DNA of 64,000 bases from Dictyobacter aurantiacus (GCF_003967515.1 NZ_BIFQ01000002.1:1674001-1738000); one strand, 5' to 3'; positions 27,102 to 35,524 are shown, counted from the stretch's first letter. The notes: generated by a model not told the origin, from the letters alone. A program made the numbers and translations.

Positions 27102-27668
27102 TTATGTATGCATCAGCACCGTATTTTCAGTATATTGAGCAGTATCCCAGTCTAATTCATCCATCAAATCCTTTTTTAATGCCTCCAATGCCACATTGAT
27201 ATCCTCTTTATGTGGCATGACTGTACCGCGCCAAATAAGAATGATCGTGATTTGTTCGGGGTGAGCAGTATTACTTGCGATAGATCGAATCACTGTGCCG
27301 GGAAATGTATGCCTGTTCTCCTGCCGAATGAGATCTAATCTCTGAAAAAAAGTGTCCTCTTTACCAGAGCGTATCTGTACATGGATGAGAACCATATGCT
27401 GAACATTCTTACCAGAGGAAATACGCCAGGGAGGTGTATTTTTGCGTGGCCTACCAGTATTCCCGCGTCTGAAATTTGCTACCTCTTCTTGGGGGATCAA
27501 TAGAATATCAGCGGCACGAACAGCGGGAAGCCTCCCAGTTTCAACGTATTCGTAGACGGTTCTTTCCGCCAGAGCTAGTATTTGCGCAGCTTCTTTTATC
27601 GTTAAAAAGCCTGTAATGTTTGGTAGATCAGCATTGTTACTCATAGGGAACAGTTTATTGCTTCGCAT
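27102..27668 (-). CDS. Excisionase-type HTH protein with a C-terminal sensor-like domain
   Basis: Residues about 18-68 form an HTH_17 domain (GFLTIKEAAQILALAERTVY, EYVETGRLP), followed by a basic linker (NTGRPRKNTPP) and a C-terminal domain of about 100 residues. The start may be the first ATG (27668) or the ninth codon (27644). The C-terminal part has the ferredoxin-like alternation seen in small monooxygenase-like sensors (ABM type), but this is weak. It is divergent from the operon starting at 27959, with a 28-base palindrome between them (27689-27716), so it likely binds there. Confidence 0.65.
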   Translation of the reverse strand: MRSNKLFPMSNNADLPNITGFLTIKEAAQILALAERTVYEYVETGRLPAVRAADILLIPQEEVANFRRGNTGRPRKNTPPWRISSGKNVQHMVLIHVQIRSGKEDTFFQRLDLIRQENRHTFPGTVIRSIASNTAHPEQITIILIWRGTVMPHKEDINVALEALKKDLMDELDWDTAQYTENTVLMHT

Positions 27669-27688
27669 TATTTATTAATATTGATCTG

Positions 27689-27716
27689 ATTTGCGGTATT
27701 TACAAATACCGCAAAT
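27689..27716. promoter_or_regulatory. Perfect palindromic operator between divergent genes
   Basis: Two 13-base arms (ATTTGCGGTATTT and its complement) surround a 2-base centre. A -10-like TTATACT lies just downstream (27721-27727), so a protein bound here would cover the -35 region of the plus-strand operon. The adjacent HTH gene is the likely regulator. Confidence 0.65.
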
Positions 27717-27958
27717 TGAGTTATACTCCTCATATCGGTGAAAAGACTTTTCTCTGCAATCCAAATCAAGATGATGAATGAAGGTCTAGAAATTTACCAC
27801 CTATTTTGGGGTTTTTCTTATAGCTTTATAGATTGGTACATTCATCATGAACCATATGTCATTCCTTCATAGCGATAGTATACAGATGCATCGAGGGAAT
27901 GCTCGATATGAGGTGCGTTTCCATTGCTAGTAGTGATAGGAGAAAAAGGGGAAACTCT

Positions 27959-28234
27959 ATGTTAGAAAGTGACGTGGCGCAACTGCGAGAGCGTATCGCC
28001 ACTGAAATTGAGGCCATGAATCAGGCACTGAACGGGTACGCGTCAGTTGCACAACACCGTGTCATTAATCGTAAATATACCCAGTTGGGTACGTATCAAG
28101 TACAACTCAGTACGCTCGTGGGACCAACGGATGCTCTGAAAATCCTTACGGAAGAGCTAGATGCTCATGCATCCGATGGTCTTCCTGCTTCAGCCTCTTC
28201 CTACAAGAACGTATCGAATAAGCGCTTTGATTGA
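27959..28234 (+). CDS. Small helical protein, first gene of a repeated cassette (copy 1)
   Basis: The 91-residue product starts at ATG 27959, after AAGGGG, and begins MLESDVAQLRERIATEIEAM. It is mostly one long amphipathic helix and matches the product at 34555-34767 over most of its length (LRxxIxxExExMxxAxxGxxxxAxHxxIxxxYTxxGxxQxQLxxxVG). Both copies precede a gene of another shared family (29322 and 34767). No function is known to me; the helix and pairing suggest a dimeric scaffold or regulator. It is followed 18 bases later by a methyltransferase gene. Confidence 0.7.
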   Translation: MLESDVAQLRERIATEIEAMNQALNGYASVAQHRVINRKYTQLGTYQVQLSTLVGPTDALKILTEELDAHASDGLPASASSYKNVSNKRFD

Positions 28235-28252
28235 GAAAGGAAGGTCCAATCC

Positions 28253-29152
28253 ATGGGAATACGCCTCCATCTCTTTCACCGCAAACGCCGTACGCGGGCG
28301 ACACAATCACACCATTGTTGTACTCCTACGGCCATCATTGAAGGTCGTAGGCACCGAACAGACGTGCCCTATCTGCTGCCGAAGGATCATCAGGAGATTC
28401 ACCGCCTGGATTTTCAGCACTTTGGGTTGAAGTGTGTCGTCGGCGCGAATTATAAGGCTCCTCTGGACTTGATGCAGGTCCACACTCTCCTAGATGTGGG
28501 GAGTGGAACGGGCAGATGGATGAGTGAAATGGCTCAGGAAGTTCCCCATGCCCGGATTGATGGCATTGATATTGAGCCACCTGCATCGTACGTGAACTTT
28601 CCTTCCAATTGTTTCTTTCAACAAGGCAATATCTTGCAAGGACTTCCCTATCCTGATCATGCCTTTGATTATGTCCATCAACGCCTCCTGGTGGGGGCGA
28701 TCCCCACGTATCTCTGGCCCTTTACCATGAAAGAACTGGTGCGTATTACCCGCATAGGTGGCTGGGTGGAATTGCTAGAAGCGGGAAGGGTCTTCTCTCA
28801 CCGCGGCCCAGCTACCACGCAGTTGAATACGTGGTGGGACGCCAAAGCCCCACAGATAGGCTTTGATCTGGCCTTAATGCCCACGCTTGACGAACTTTTG
28901 ATGTCTCATGGTTTGCAACACGTTCATTTAGAAACCATCCAGATTCCGCTTGGCAAATGGGCCGGGAGGGCTGGAGATCTCCTCGGACGAGACATGTATG
29001 AAGTATTCAAAGGATTCAAGGGATTTTATGTGGGAACCCTTGGCGTTGATCCGATGGCATTTGACCAGGTGGTCTCCGCTTTGCCCGGGGAGTGGGAACA
29101 GTATAAAACCACGTATGAGTTCTATCTCGTCTATGGACAAAAGTGTCTGTGA
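28253..29152 (+). CDS. SAM-dependent methyltransferase (class I)
   Basis: The 299-residue protein has motif I at about residues 79-88 (LLDVGSGTGRWM), an acidic residue after the second strand (IDGIDIEPP), and the post-II region with FDYVHQRLLVGAIP, then a ribosome-independent, small-molecule-type C terminus (WVELLEAGRVF). This is a Methyltransf_25/11-type Rossmann fold. AGGAAGG stands 8 bases before ATG 28253. The gene is second in a tight operon (27959-29771). The substrate is not inferable. The first 60 residues are Arg/His-rich and unlike the core, perhaps a binding extension. Confidence 0.8.
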   Translation: MGIRLHLFHRKRRTRATQSHHCCTPTAIIEGRRHRTDVPYLLPKDHQEIHRLDFQHFGLKCVVGANYKAPLDLMQVHTLLDVGSGTGRWMSEMAQEVPHARIDGIDIEPPASYVNFPSNCFFQQGNILQGLPYPDHAFDYVHQRLLVGAIPTYLWPFTMKELVRITRIGGWVELLEAGRVFSHRGPATTQLNTWWDAKAPQIGFDLALMPTLDELLMSHGLQHVHLETIQIPLGKWAGRAGDLLGRDMYEVFKGFKGFYVGTLGVDPMAFDQVVSALPGEWEQYKTTYEFYLVYGQKCL

Positions 29153-29167
29153 AGGTTGGGAGGTATC

Positions 29168-29320
29168 GTGTCGAGAGACAAAGATTTCTTAAGCATGATT
29201 GAGTGGCTCAAAGGGCGTGTAGTCGGAGTGAACAAATTCCTCATGAAACCGTTTCAGGTGCGACATCTTCTTGCGGTTGTTGAGACCTCTCTGGATAACC
29301 GGCCTTGTCAGGAGCGATGA
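29168..29320 (+). CDS. Response-regulator receiver C-terminal fragment (50 residues)
   Basis: GTG at 29168 with GGGAGG 4 bases upstream encodes DKDFLSMIEWLKGRVVGVNK followed by FLMKPFQVRHLLAVVETSL. The KPF motif and the preceding GRxVGxxxFL strongly resemble the last third of PatA/PilH-type receiver domains, where the Lys is the conserved switch residue. The phospho-acceptor Asp and the N-terminal two thirds are missing. It stops one base before the next gene's ATG, so it may survive only as a translational bridge or may be a truncated remnant. Confidence 0.5.
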   Translation: MSRDKDFLSMIEWLKGRVVGVNKFLMKPFQVRHLLAVVETSLDNRPCQER

Positions 29321-29321
29321 G

Positions 29322-29771
29322 ATGGGTGAAGAAAAAATACGGTTAGAAACGTTACGCGGAACGATGCACATCGATATTCCTGGGACAGCTGCCGCTGCGG
29401 GTGTTCCTCCCCGCGTCGTCTATTTCATGCTCATTGGTCAGCCTGTCTCTAAAGAGCATGCAAACAAAGTTTTGGAGGTGCTTTCCACGCCCAGGAGACG
29501 GCTTACCCTGGAGAACGTTGATATTGTGCTGTGGGATGATTTTTTGCTTCTTTACTGTATCAGGGCAACCGACGGCGTGCATTTTGAGCACGATCAATTT
29601 ACCTGTGTCTACGCAAAGAATGAAGCGTATGCACGAATGTTAACTGCAGCCTGGTTTGATCACGTTCGGGAAGCTCTTCCTCAGGTCTATTGTACGCCAA
29701 TCCCTTATGGATTAATGATAGGGGATATGCATATTGTTGGTTGCAGAGGGGAGCGCTCAGAAACGCCATGA
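29322..29771 (+). CDS. Second gene of the repeated cassette (copy 1), HTH-like protein
   Basis: ATG 29322 follows AGGAG with a 7-base spacer. The 149-residue product has an N-terminal helical region (TAAAAGVPPRVVYFMLIGQP) resembling a short HTH of the XRE or MerR kind. A C-terminal domain follows with LENVDIVLWDDFLLLYCIRA and CVYAKNEAYARMLTAAWFDH. It aligns along its whole length with the product of 34767-35246. It closes the operon 27959-29771. Family unknown to me; DNA binding is suggested by the N-terminal part only. Confidence 0.7.
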   Translation: MGEEKIRLETLRGTMHIDIPGTAAAAGVPPRVVYFMLIGQPVSKEHANKVLEVLSTPRRRLTLENVDIVLWDDFLLLYCIRATDGVHFEHDQFTCVYAKNEAYARMLTAAWFDHVREALPQVYCTPIPYGLMIGDMHIVGCRGERSETP

Positions 29772-29860
29772 TAGAAAACATCTATGCATGTTAGTATCAC
29801 GAAGTGAATTCGTGGTGATGTCGCCAGCGCCTTTGTTCTCATCTATGAATGAGCTGATAG

Positions 29861-29878
29861 CCAGGACGCCTGGTTTTT
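29861..29878 (+). terminator. Short rho-independent-type terminator
   Basis: CCAGG ACG CCTGG followed directly by TTTTT, 90 bases after the operon's last stop. The stem is short (5 bp) but the T run supports it. Confidence 0.5.
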
Positions 29879-29916
29879 CATTTGGTCTGAAATGAGATAC
29901 ATCGCACGTCTCTTCT

Positions 29917-29973
29917 CAACAGCAAGAGGCTATCATGAGGCTGTTATAGAGCTCTGGTAGCCTCTTGCTGTTG
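29917..29973. repeat. 16-bp inverted repeat between convergent genes
   Basis: Arms at 29917-29932 and 29958-29973 are perfectly complementary with a 25-base loop. It lies between convergent transcription units (ending at 29771 and 30055), so it may be a bidirectional terminator or transcript-end structure, although there is no T run. Confidence 0.55.
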
Positions 29974-30054
29974 TAAGTAAGTGGTGGCACACGAGAAAAC
30001 GCGCCCCTCAAGAACAAAGCTATGCTGTGGGCTCGTAATCATACATAGAAAGCA

Positions 30055-30894
30055 CTAATTTTTGCGCCCCCAGATAGTCATTCCGTATTGTAGTGCATGA
30101 AAGTTTGGAAGCGCAAATTCTATCTCCATTTGATGTAAAAAAGGGATAATCTGCTCTTGCGTGATAATGCGATGATGTGCCATATACGGCAAATCTTGTT
30201 GGGCTTGCAAAAGCAGGTCGTGGGTCCACCCTTTGTGAATAGCTGTTCCGTAAGAAAAATTGATGAGATGGGGGAGAAGGAACGTTTCAAAAAAATGATC
30301 GGAAAGAAGAGGTTCTAATTCATAGAGGCTGCCCTGATCTTGACGAGTATGTGAAAACGATTGCTTCCGATCTTCTATCTGACTGTACCACTCATGTAAC
30401 TTTTGTAAAGCAGGAGAGTTTGAGCGAGCATACTCAAACGTTGTGAACCGAATACATCCACCTTTTTTCAGCATCCGTTTACATTCGTTGAGCAGATGGA
30501 TCCATTGGTCATACCGTACGGACAAATGAATGCATTGAAGAGAAATAATGTCGAAAAATGCGTCTTGAAAGCGATCAAAGTCCGTATAGGATGCTATGTG
30601 GAAGACATCGATATTCGGAAATGCTTTGCACCGGTTTGCTGCGCAGCGGACCATGGTTTTACGTGTATCGACACCAATAATATGTGCATTTTTATACCTT
30701 CGTGCACATTCTAACATCCACCCACCTGGACCACAGGAGATATCGAGAACATGCGTAAGATGTTTTGTAATAGAAGGATATACTTGAGATACCCCTGGTA
30801 AAACTTCTCCCATGCAGGTGGTTAAAAGAGGATGCTTATTGGTTAACCTCGCAATTTCGATAGTCTCGTCGTGTATTTGGATTTCAGATCGCAT
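30055..30894 (-). CDS. SAM-dependent methyltransferase (class I)
   Basis: From ATG 30894 (the earlier ATG at 30960 adds residues without a ribosome site) the product has about 279 residues. Motif I is VLDISCGPGGWMLECARRY, followed by IIGVDTRKTM and, later, FFDIISLQCIHLSV. It is similar in layout and key motifs (DIxCGPGGWxLE) to the methyltransferase at 32097-32927, so the two are probably paralogues. The gene is divergent from the HTH gene at 31285. The substrate is unknown, and small-molecule methylation is the usual role for this type. Confidence 0.8.
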   Translation of the reverse strand: MRSEIQIHDETIEIARLTNKHPLLTTCMGEVLPGVSQVYPSITKHLTHVLDISCGPGGWMLECARRYKNAHIIGVDTRKTMVRCAANRCKAFPNIDVFHIASYTDFDRFQDAFFDIISLQCIHLSVRYDQWIHLLNECKRMLKKGGCIRFTTFEYARSNSPALQKLHEWYSQIEDRKQSFSHTRQDQGSLYELEPLLSDHFFETFLLPHLINFSYGTAIHKGWTHDLLLQAQQDLPYMAHHRIITQEQIIPFLHQMEIEFALPNFHALQYGMTIWGRKN

Positions 30895-31284
30895 AGGAAG
30901 CTCTTCACTCGTTTCTTTTATACTTTGCACTACAAATAGCCATGCATCTAAACGAAGCAATCAAAAAACTTGCCTGGAGCCACACCTAAGTGAAATACCT
31001 AAGTCCAAATAAAAAGATAACATTTATGATGCTTATTTGTCAACTTTGTTAACAAATAAATTTATATTGCTTTTTATTACTGCTATATTATTGCTTTTCA
31101 CCTCATAGGCTATGCTCTATCGCTACGCGTGTTTAGAATAAGAACATTATACAAAAGCAGGCATTTTGTATACAAATTGAAGATAAAATGTGATCGTTGT
31201 TATACGTTATTATATATAAGGGTTGTCTACAGTCAGCGGAAATGTGTCCGTTGGCATTATTCTCTCTTTTTACAAGGTGGTTCT
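30895..31284. promoter_or_regulatory. AT-rich divergent promoter region with palindrome
   Basis: This non-coding gap separates the methyltransferase gene from the HTH gene at 31285. It holds TTTGTTAACAAA (31045-31056), a perfect 12-base palindrome, with partially matching TTATTTGT and ACAAATAA around it, a plausible operator. Open frames in the region lack ribosome sites. Confidence 0.45.
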
Positions 31285-32079
31285 ATGCGTGAGAACTGGC
31301 GAGATATGTTAGGAAACATAGTTGCTGATGATAAAAGACATAAGATGCTCGAGGCTGAGCTTAATATAAGCGCAATTACTATTGATCGATGGATAAGCGG
31401 TGAATCAAATCCTCGTATGAATAATGTCCGAGCGTTACTAGCTGCTGCATCTTTAGAGAATGATTTCAAAAAATGTCTGGCCCAGGCATATCATATGGAA
31501 AGCAATGTTGATGAGGCTCAAGACCAATATACCAGGGAAATTTCCGGCATCCTATATGATTCCATATTAAGAGATTTAGCAACAAGAGCGGATACATTAA
31601 GAACATGGGGGGTTATTGCCCTCTGTCTCAATGATATGGCAGTACGTTTGGAAGCACAAGCATATCGCGCTCACTATATTGTATCTCAATGCTACTCTCA
31701 ACAAAATAAGCTTCTTCTTAAAGAACGATATATATTTTCTCATACAAGCAGAACGACACAGCGCATACTTACCGATAGCTATTTGCATTCAGAGACATTA
31801 CCATTTATTGCTGTTAGTGTAGGGCATGATATACTAGGACAGGATGGACGTGTAACGAATCAAATTGGAGTGGAGCATATTAAGTCTTCAGCTGCATTTC
31901 CATTACTCCGCTTTGGGAGCGTTGCTGGCTGTTTTACTGTGTGTAGCGAAGAAAGTTCGTATGCTTCATTGTTTTATCGATATTTTGAAAAGTACAGTGT
32001 TCTGTTATCACTGGCATTTGCAGACAATGATTTTCTTTCGATAGCTGAGCTTTTAGATACTGATAATAACAAAGAGTAG
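31285..32079 (+). CDS. HTH transcriptional regulator with GAF-like C-terminal domain
   Basis: ATG 31285 follows AAGGTGG and is preferred to the far upstream start at 31129. The 264-residue protein has an N-terminal HTH of XRE type (LEAELNISAITIDRWISGES). A C-terminal domain of about 150 residues follows, with ALCLNDMAVRLEAQAYRAHY and FGSVAGCFTVCSEESSYASL, resembling GAF-type sensors. It is followed 17 bases later by a methyltransferase gene, likely the same operon. The signal and targets are unknown; the palindrome upstream suggests autoregulation. Confidence 0.65.
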   Translation: MRENWRDMLGNIVADDKRHKMLEAELNISAITIDRWISGESNPRMNNVRALLAAASLENDFKKCLAQAYHMESNVDEAQDQYTREISGILYDSILRDLATRADTLRTWGVIALCLNDMAVRLEAQAYRAHYIVSQCYSQQNKLLLKERYIFSHTSRTTQRILTDSYLHSETLPFIAVSVGHDILGQDGRVTNQIGVEHIKSSAAFPLLRFGSVAGCFTVCSEESSYASLFYRYFEKYSVLLSLAFADNDFLSIAELLDTDNNKE

Positions 32080-32096
32080 CGCGAGAGGACATATTC

Positions 32097-32927
32097 ATGG
32101 ATAGGAACGATTACTTTATCGATCCAGAGTCAGCGACTGAAATGGCTCGTCTTTTAGAGCAAGACAAATTGATCACGGGAGGGAAACCACTTCCAGAGCA
32201 AAGCGTAGCGTCTCTTGACCATATCACAGATGTTCTTGATATTGCATGTGGCCCAGGAGGATGGGCGTTAGAATTAAGCCGCCTAGCGCCACATATGCAT
32301 ATCACTGGTATTGACATCAGTGAGCGTATGATTGCATTTGCCAATCAGCTAGCCAGAGCAGAATCAGCAAATGCCCATTTTATAAAGATGGACATCAAAG
32401 ATCTCTCGTTTGAAATGGAAACATTTGATCTGATTAACATGCGTTTTATTAGTGGTTTTATGTTGCGAGAATCCTGGATGCCATTAATCGAAACATGTAA
32501 ATCATTGCTGCGGCCTGGAGGTATTTTGCGCATCACTGAAAGTGAGGCCGCTGTGACCAATAACGCCGCGCAAACGGAAATGACGGACTATATTGTGCGC
32601 AGTATGTACTTGTCGCATAGAGGATTCAATCCAAGTACAACTATGGGCATTGTGAATAAGCTCCCCTATTTTTTACGACAGGCAGGATTTACGCCTGTGC
32701 ATATTTATCCATCTGCGATCGATATCAGTTATGGCCAGGAGCAGGCTCAAGCAGTACAGCAAGATTTTTCGATTGCGTTACATTTGCTGAAGCCATTTTT
32801 ATTGCGCGCAAACATCATACATTCCCCACAAGCATTCGATGATCTGCTTGAACAAATGCGCGATGGCTGGTCTCGCCCCGATTATACAGGCATCTGGTTT
32901 CTTTTAACTGCGTGGGGCATCAAGTAA
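32097..32927 (+). CDS. SAM-dependent methyltransferase (class I)
   Basis: The 276-residue product begins MDRNDYFIDPESATEMARLL and has motif I VLDIACGPGGWALELSRL, then ITGIDISERMI and FDLINMRFISGFM. The post-I and post-II spacing is typical of class I methyltransferases of the Methyltransf_25 kind. It pairs with the HTH gene 17 bases upstream and resembles the product at 30055-30894. The repeated association of methyltransferases with small HTH genes in this 9-kb stretch suggests lineage-specific expansion. The substrate is unknown. Confidence 0.82.
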   Translation: MDRNDYFIDPESATEMARLLEQDKLITGGKPLPEQSVASLDHITDVLDIACGPGGWALELSRLAPHMHITGIDISERMIAFANQLARAESANAHFIKMDIKDLSFEMETFDLINMRFISGFMLRESWMPLIETCKSLLRPGGILRITESEAAVTNNAAQTEMTDYIVRSMYLSHRGFNPSTTMGIVNKLPYFLRQAGFTPVHIYPSAIDISYGQEQAQAVQQDFSIALHLLKPFLLRANIIHSPQAFDDLLEQMRDGWSRPDYTGIWFLLTAWGIK

Positions 32928-33142
32928 ACCATTTCTTGATGGATCCCACTCTCTGATTCTGAACACCGACGAACAGACGCTGACCAAACATGGCGCAAGC
33001 CTGAGGTGTTTAGAGCGCCGACAGAGACATGCTGATTACCGAACACCAGTGGGCACGACGCTTGTGGCACTGAGTGCCGCCTCCGATGGTGCTGGAACAC
33101 TCGCCGATCTATCTACCGCCCTTTTTTTCTAGACAATGTTTT

Positions 33143-34057
33143 TCAGGTTTGCTCAAGCATCATCCGATTTTTTTGTAGCGCCCTTTCATTGGTGAAGGGA
33201 TCAGCATATCCGAGCGTTGCCTGATGAGTCAGGCGCCAGGCGAAAAATTTGGCTACTTGCGCGGAATGCAACGCCTGATAGTATTGTAATCCTTCCAACT
33301 CGTATGGTTGGATCGGTGCCTCAGCCTGATAACTGCGTAAGAATTTGTCAGTAAGAGCCTGGCTGGAAGTGAAATGTTCTGCGTTCAAGGCGACATCGAA
33401 GAGTAATGGTTCCCAACTGACCGCTCCCCAGTCAATTATACCTACCTGTTGGGTGGCTTGATCATAAAGGACATGTAAGCTATCCCCATAGAGAGTGCCA
33501 TTGGTGACGCCCTTGCTTTCTTCAAAGGTTTCCACCGCCTTGGCTGCCTGATAGATCAACTCTGACAATCCAGGCTGAGTATGTACTTCTTCTGCTTCTT
33601 CCCTCAAATACCCAAAGAGACGATCCCCGTTACCTGGACGAAACTGTTCACGCAACCAGATAGTATGGATGCGACCGAGCAGCGAACCGATCATATAGGC
33701 GCTCTCAGATTGATCAAAATGGATCTGTTCTCCTGCCACGAGATGAAGGAGCGCTAATGGGTGATAGCGGGTTGGGGGGCCTTCCACCATGACTGTTCGT
33801 TTCCCGGTTCCTGTTCGCAGCGGCGAACCACTTGCGATTCCGGCACGCTTAATTATCTCTGCTGTGTGCAGGCCGGTCTCGAAGGCCTCCTGGGTATCAT
33901 AGGCAAATTTCGCGACAAAGCGTTCTTGGGAGGTCTCAACATACCAGACGTCAGCTGTGAATCCCCCGGGGATACGTGTAATCGTGAAAGGCTGAGAAAG
34001 CGACCAGGCACCAAGTGCCGCTATCAGTGTTTCGTCTGGCAACGTAAAATGCATCAT
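33143..34057 (-). CDS. Aminoglycoside phosphotransferase-like (APH/choline kinase fold) protein
   Basis: The 304-residue protein has the APH-family layout. An N-terminal lobe contains GGFTADVWYVETSQERFVAK (the Lys contacting ATP). The catalytic loop reads GTLYGDSLHVLYD, and the metal-binding motif is GIIDWGAV. In most family members the catalytic loop is HGDxHxxN; here the first His is Tyr and the Asn position is not conserved, so kinase activity may be altered or lost. AAAAGGA precedes ATG 34057. It stands alone. Antibiotic resistance should not be assumed; many such proteins phosphorylate small metabolites or are inactive. Confidence 0.75.
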   Translation of the reverse strand: MMHFTLPDETLIAALGAWSLSQPFTITRIPGGFTADVWYVETSQERFVAKFAYDTQEAFETGLHTAEIIKRAGIASGSPLRTGTGKRTVMVEGPPTRYHPLALLHLVAGEQIHFDQSESAYMIGSLLGRIHTIWLREQFRPGNGDRLFGYLREEAEEVHTQPGLSELIYQAAKAVETFEESKGVTNGTLYGDSLHVLYDQATQQVGIIDWGAVSWEPLLFDVALNAEHFTSSQALTDKFLRSYQAEAPIQPYELEGLQYYQALHSAQVAKFFAWRLTHQATLGYADPFTNERALQKNRMMLEQT

Positions 34058-34162
34058 GTATTCCTTTTTGTGTGGTTTATTGAGCTGTTATGAATCTGCC
34101 AATATAAGGGATAGCAAACAAGAAGAGAGAAATACATGTATGCATAAAAAGATGTGACGCGT

Positions 34163-34384
34163 CTATATTTGTTTGTTTGGAGAGGGGGGAACATCTTCTA
34201 TCAGATCTTTTACGGAGACTTCTAATGCTTCAGCTAATCGTGCCAGTGTAATCGTCGTGATCTCAGCAAAGGGATCGTGGACGATACGATAGACCGTACG
34301 ATTATCTAAATCAGCCCTCCGTGCTAATTTAGCTATGCTTATCCCCTTTTCTTCAGCCACCTCTTTGACTCTGAGACGTAACAT
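34163..34384 (-). CDS. Small XRE-family HTH regulator
   Basis: The 73-residue product starts MLRLRVKEVAEEKGISIAKL and contains ARRADLDNRTVYRIVHDP and TLARLAEALEVSVKDLIED, the full Cro/C1-type HTH. AGGAG sits 8 bases before the ATG at 34384. It is divergent from the second cassette copy (34555), and the 170-base gap between them probably contains both promoters, so it may repress that cassette. Length and domain are normal for single-domain regulators. Confidence 0.85.
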   Translation of the reverse strand: MLRLRVKEVAEEKGISIAKLARRADLDNRTVYRIVHDPFAEITTITLARLAEALEVSVKDLIEDVPPSPNKQI

Positions 34385-34554
34385 GATGACGCTCCTATGT
34401 ATTCGTTCCAGGCAAGTGTATCAGAGCGAAAAGATTAACAGAATATGGTAATAACGATAGCGTTGCGTAGATATCGTTGTAATGTATGCATTGTAATGCT
34501 ATTATTATGATGCTAACCTTTTTCTTTACTGCATCGGATAGAAAGGAGCATCTC

Positions 34555-34767
34555 TTGAGTGAAGTTGCAGCCTTGAGACAGCAAATAGAAATGGAATGTG
34601 AAGTCATGAAGCGAGCGATGAGCGGCTTCAAAGTCACAGCATCTCACGATATGATTAATTATCAATACACATCGATCGGTAATCTACAGGAGCAGTTAGC
34701 GGCTATTGTCGGCGAACAAGAAGCGGCACAAATCACTGTGGAAGCTTATATTCAAACAATGGGATAG
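34555..34767 (+). CDS. Small helical protein, first gene of the repeated cassette (copy 2)
   Basis: TTG at 34555 is chosen because GAAAGGAG lies just upstream and because it aligns with the N terminus of copy 1 (27959). The 70-residue product (LSEVAALRQQIEMECEVMKR, then AMSGFKVTASHDMINYQYTS) is a homologue of copy 1. Its stop codon overlaps the GTG of the next gene, so translation is coupled. No function is known; see the entry at 27959. Confidence 0.7.
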   Translation: MSEVAALRQQIEMECEVMKRAMSGFKVTASHDMINYQYTSIGNLQEQLAAIVGEQEAAQITVEAYIQTMG

Positions 34768-35246
34768 TGATGATGGAAGAGAGAAAGAAGAAACCAACTT
34801 TAGAGCAGATCCGAACGCTTCATTTTTTTGATATCCCTACTCTGGCAACGCTTGCAGGATTAGAGACCAGAACCGTGTATCATGCGCTTCTTAGGCAGCC
34901 AGTTTTTCAGCGCGATGCCGAGAAAATAGTCGCTGCCCTGGCACGACACATTGGTCTGGAGCTATCGCTGGAGCAGGTAGATATCGTGGTATGGGAAGAG
35001 TATCAGGTGCTCTGGACCATACGGGCTAGTTCGAATGCTCCTGGAGAAGAGGGCTCTACAGATGCCTACCACTTTGTCTATGCTCGTGATCAGCAACACG
35101 CAAGAACTCTGGCCAGAAAGTGGCTTGAACAGGTTCCACACTTATCTCATCACTCGTACACAGCCTGCCCAAATGGCTTTCAAATCGGCTGTATCTCTAT
35201 CCCTGGATATATACAGAAAGAAGGATGTTTACTGCCGATAGAGTGA
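34767..35246 (+). CDS. Second gene of the repeated cassette (copy 2), HTH-like protein
   Basis: The start may be GTG 34767 or the ATGs at 34770 and 34773. The 159-residue product has an N-terminal HTH-like region (FFDIPTLATLAGLETRTVYH) and a C-terminal domain with LEQVDIVVWEEYQVLWTIRA and FVYARDQQHARTLARKWLEQ. It matches copy 1 (29322-29771) in order and spacing of these blocks. Unlike copy 1, no methyltransferase or receiver fragment separates it from the small helical gene. A terminator follows. Confidence 0.7.
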   Translation: MMMEERKKKPTLEQIRTLHFFDIPTLATLAGLETRTVYHALLRQPVFQRDAEKIVAALARHIGLELSLEQVDIVVWEEYQVLWTIRASSNAPGEEGSTDAYHFVYARDQQHARTLARKWLEQVPHLSHHSYTACPNGFQIGCISIPGYIQKEGCLLPIE

Positions 35247-35271
35247 GCTACTGGTGCCAGAACGTGTGAGG

Positions 35272-35319
35272 GCCGAAGAGACCTTATCTTTTATCTCCAC
35301 CGTCTCTTCGGCTTTCTTT
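35272..35319 (+). terminator. Rho-independent terminator of the second cassette
   Basis: An 11-bp perfect stem (35272-35282 with 35302-35312) is followed by TTTCTTT, 26 bases after the cassette stop. Confidence 0.8.
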
Positions 35320-35323
35320 GCTG

Positions 35324-35497
35324 TTACTCCTCAGGAGTGTCCTTCCTCAATGCAATTTTTATATAGGCTCGATCGTCGAATGAAACGTTCCCACGTTGTA
35401 ATCCCTTTGTAGTTTTGTATTTGCGGAAGAGCAATGGGTCTTCTTGCAGGACCTCCTGGAGTGCTAGTTCGGATGCTTCCAGGGTTATCTTGTACAT
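35324..35497 (-). CDS. Possible small protein, 57 residues
   Basis: From ATG 35497 the frame encodes MYKITLEASELALQEVLQED followed by a basic, protein-like sequence ending in DTPEE. There is no clear ribosome site and no recognised family, so it may be a remnant. The in-frame GTG at 35524 is an alternative start. Confidence 0.35.
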   Translation of the reverse strand: MYKITLEASELALQEVLQEDPLLFRKYKTTKGLQRGNVSFDDRAYIKIALRKDTPEE

Positions 35498-35524
35498 ATG
35501 GATAGCCGTTGGAAGCGAGCACAA

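Noticed and set aside
33143..34057. Aminoglycoside resistance gene
   Set aside because: Only the broad APH fold is supported and the catalytic loop is altered, so a resistance claim is not justified.
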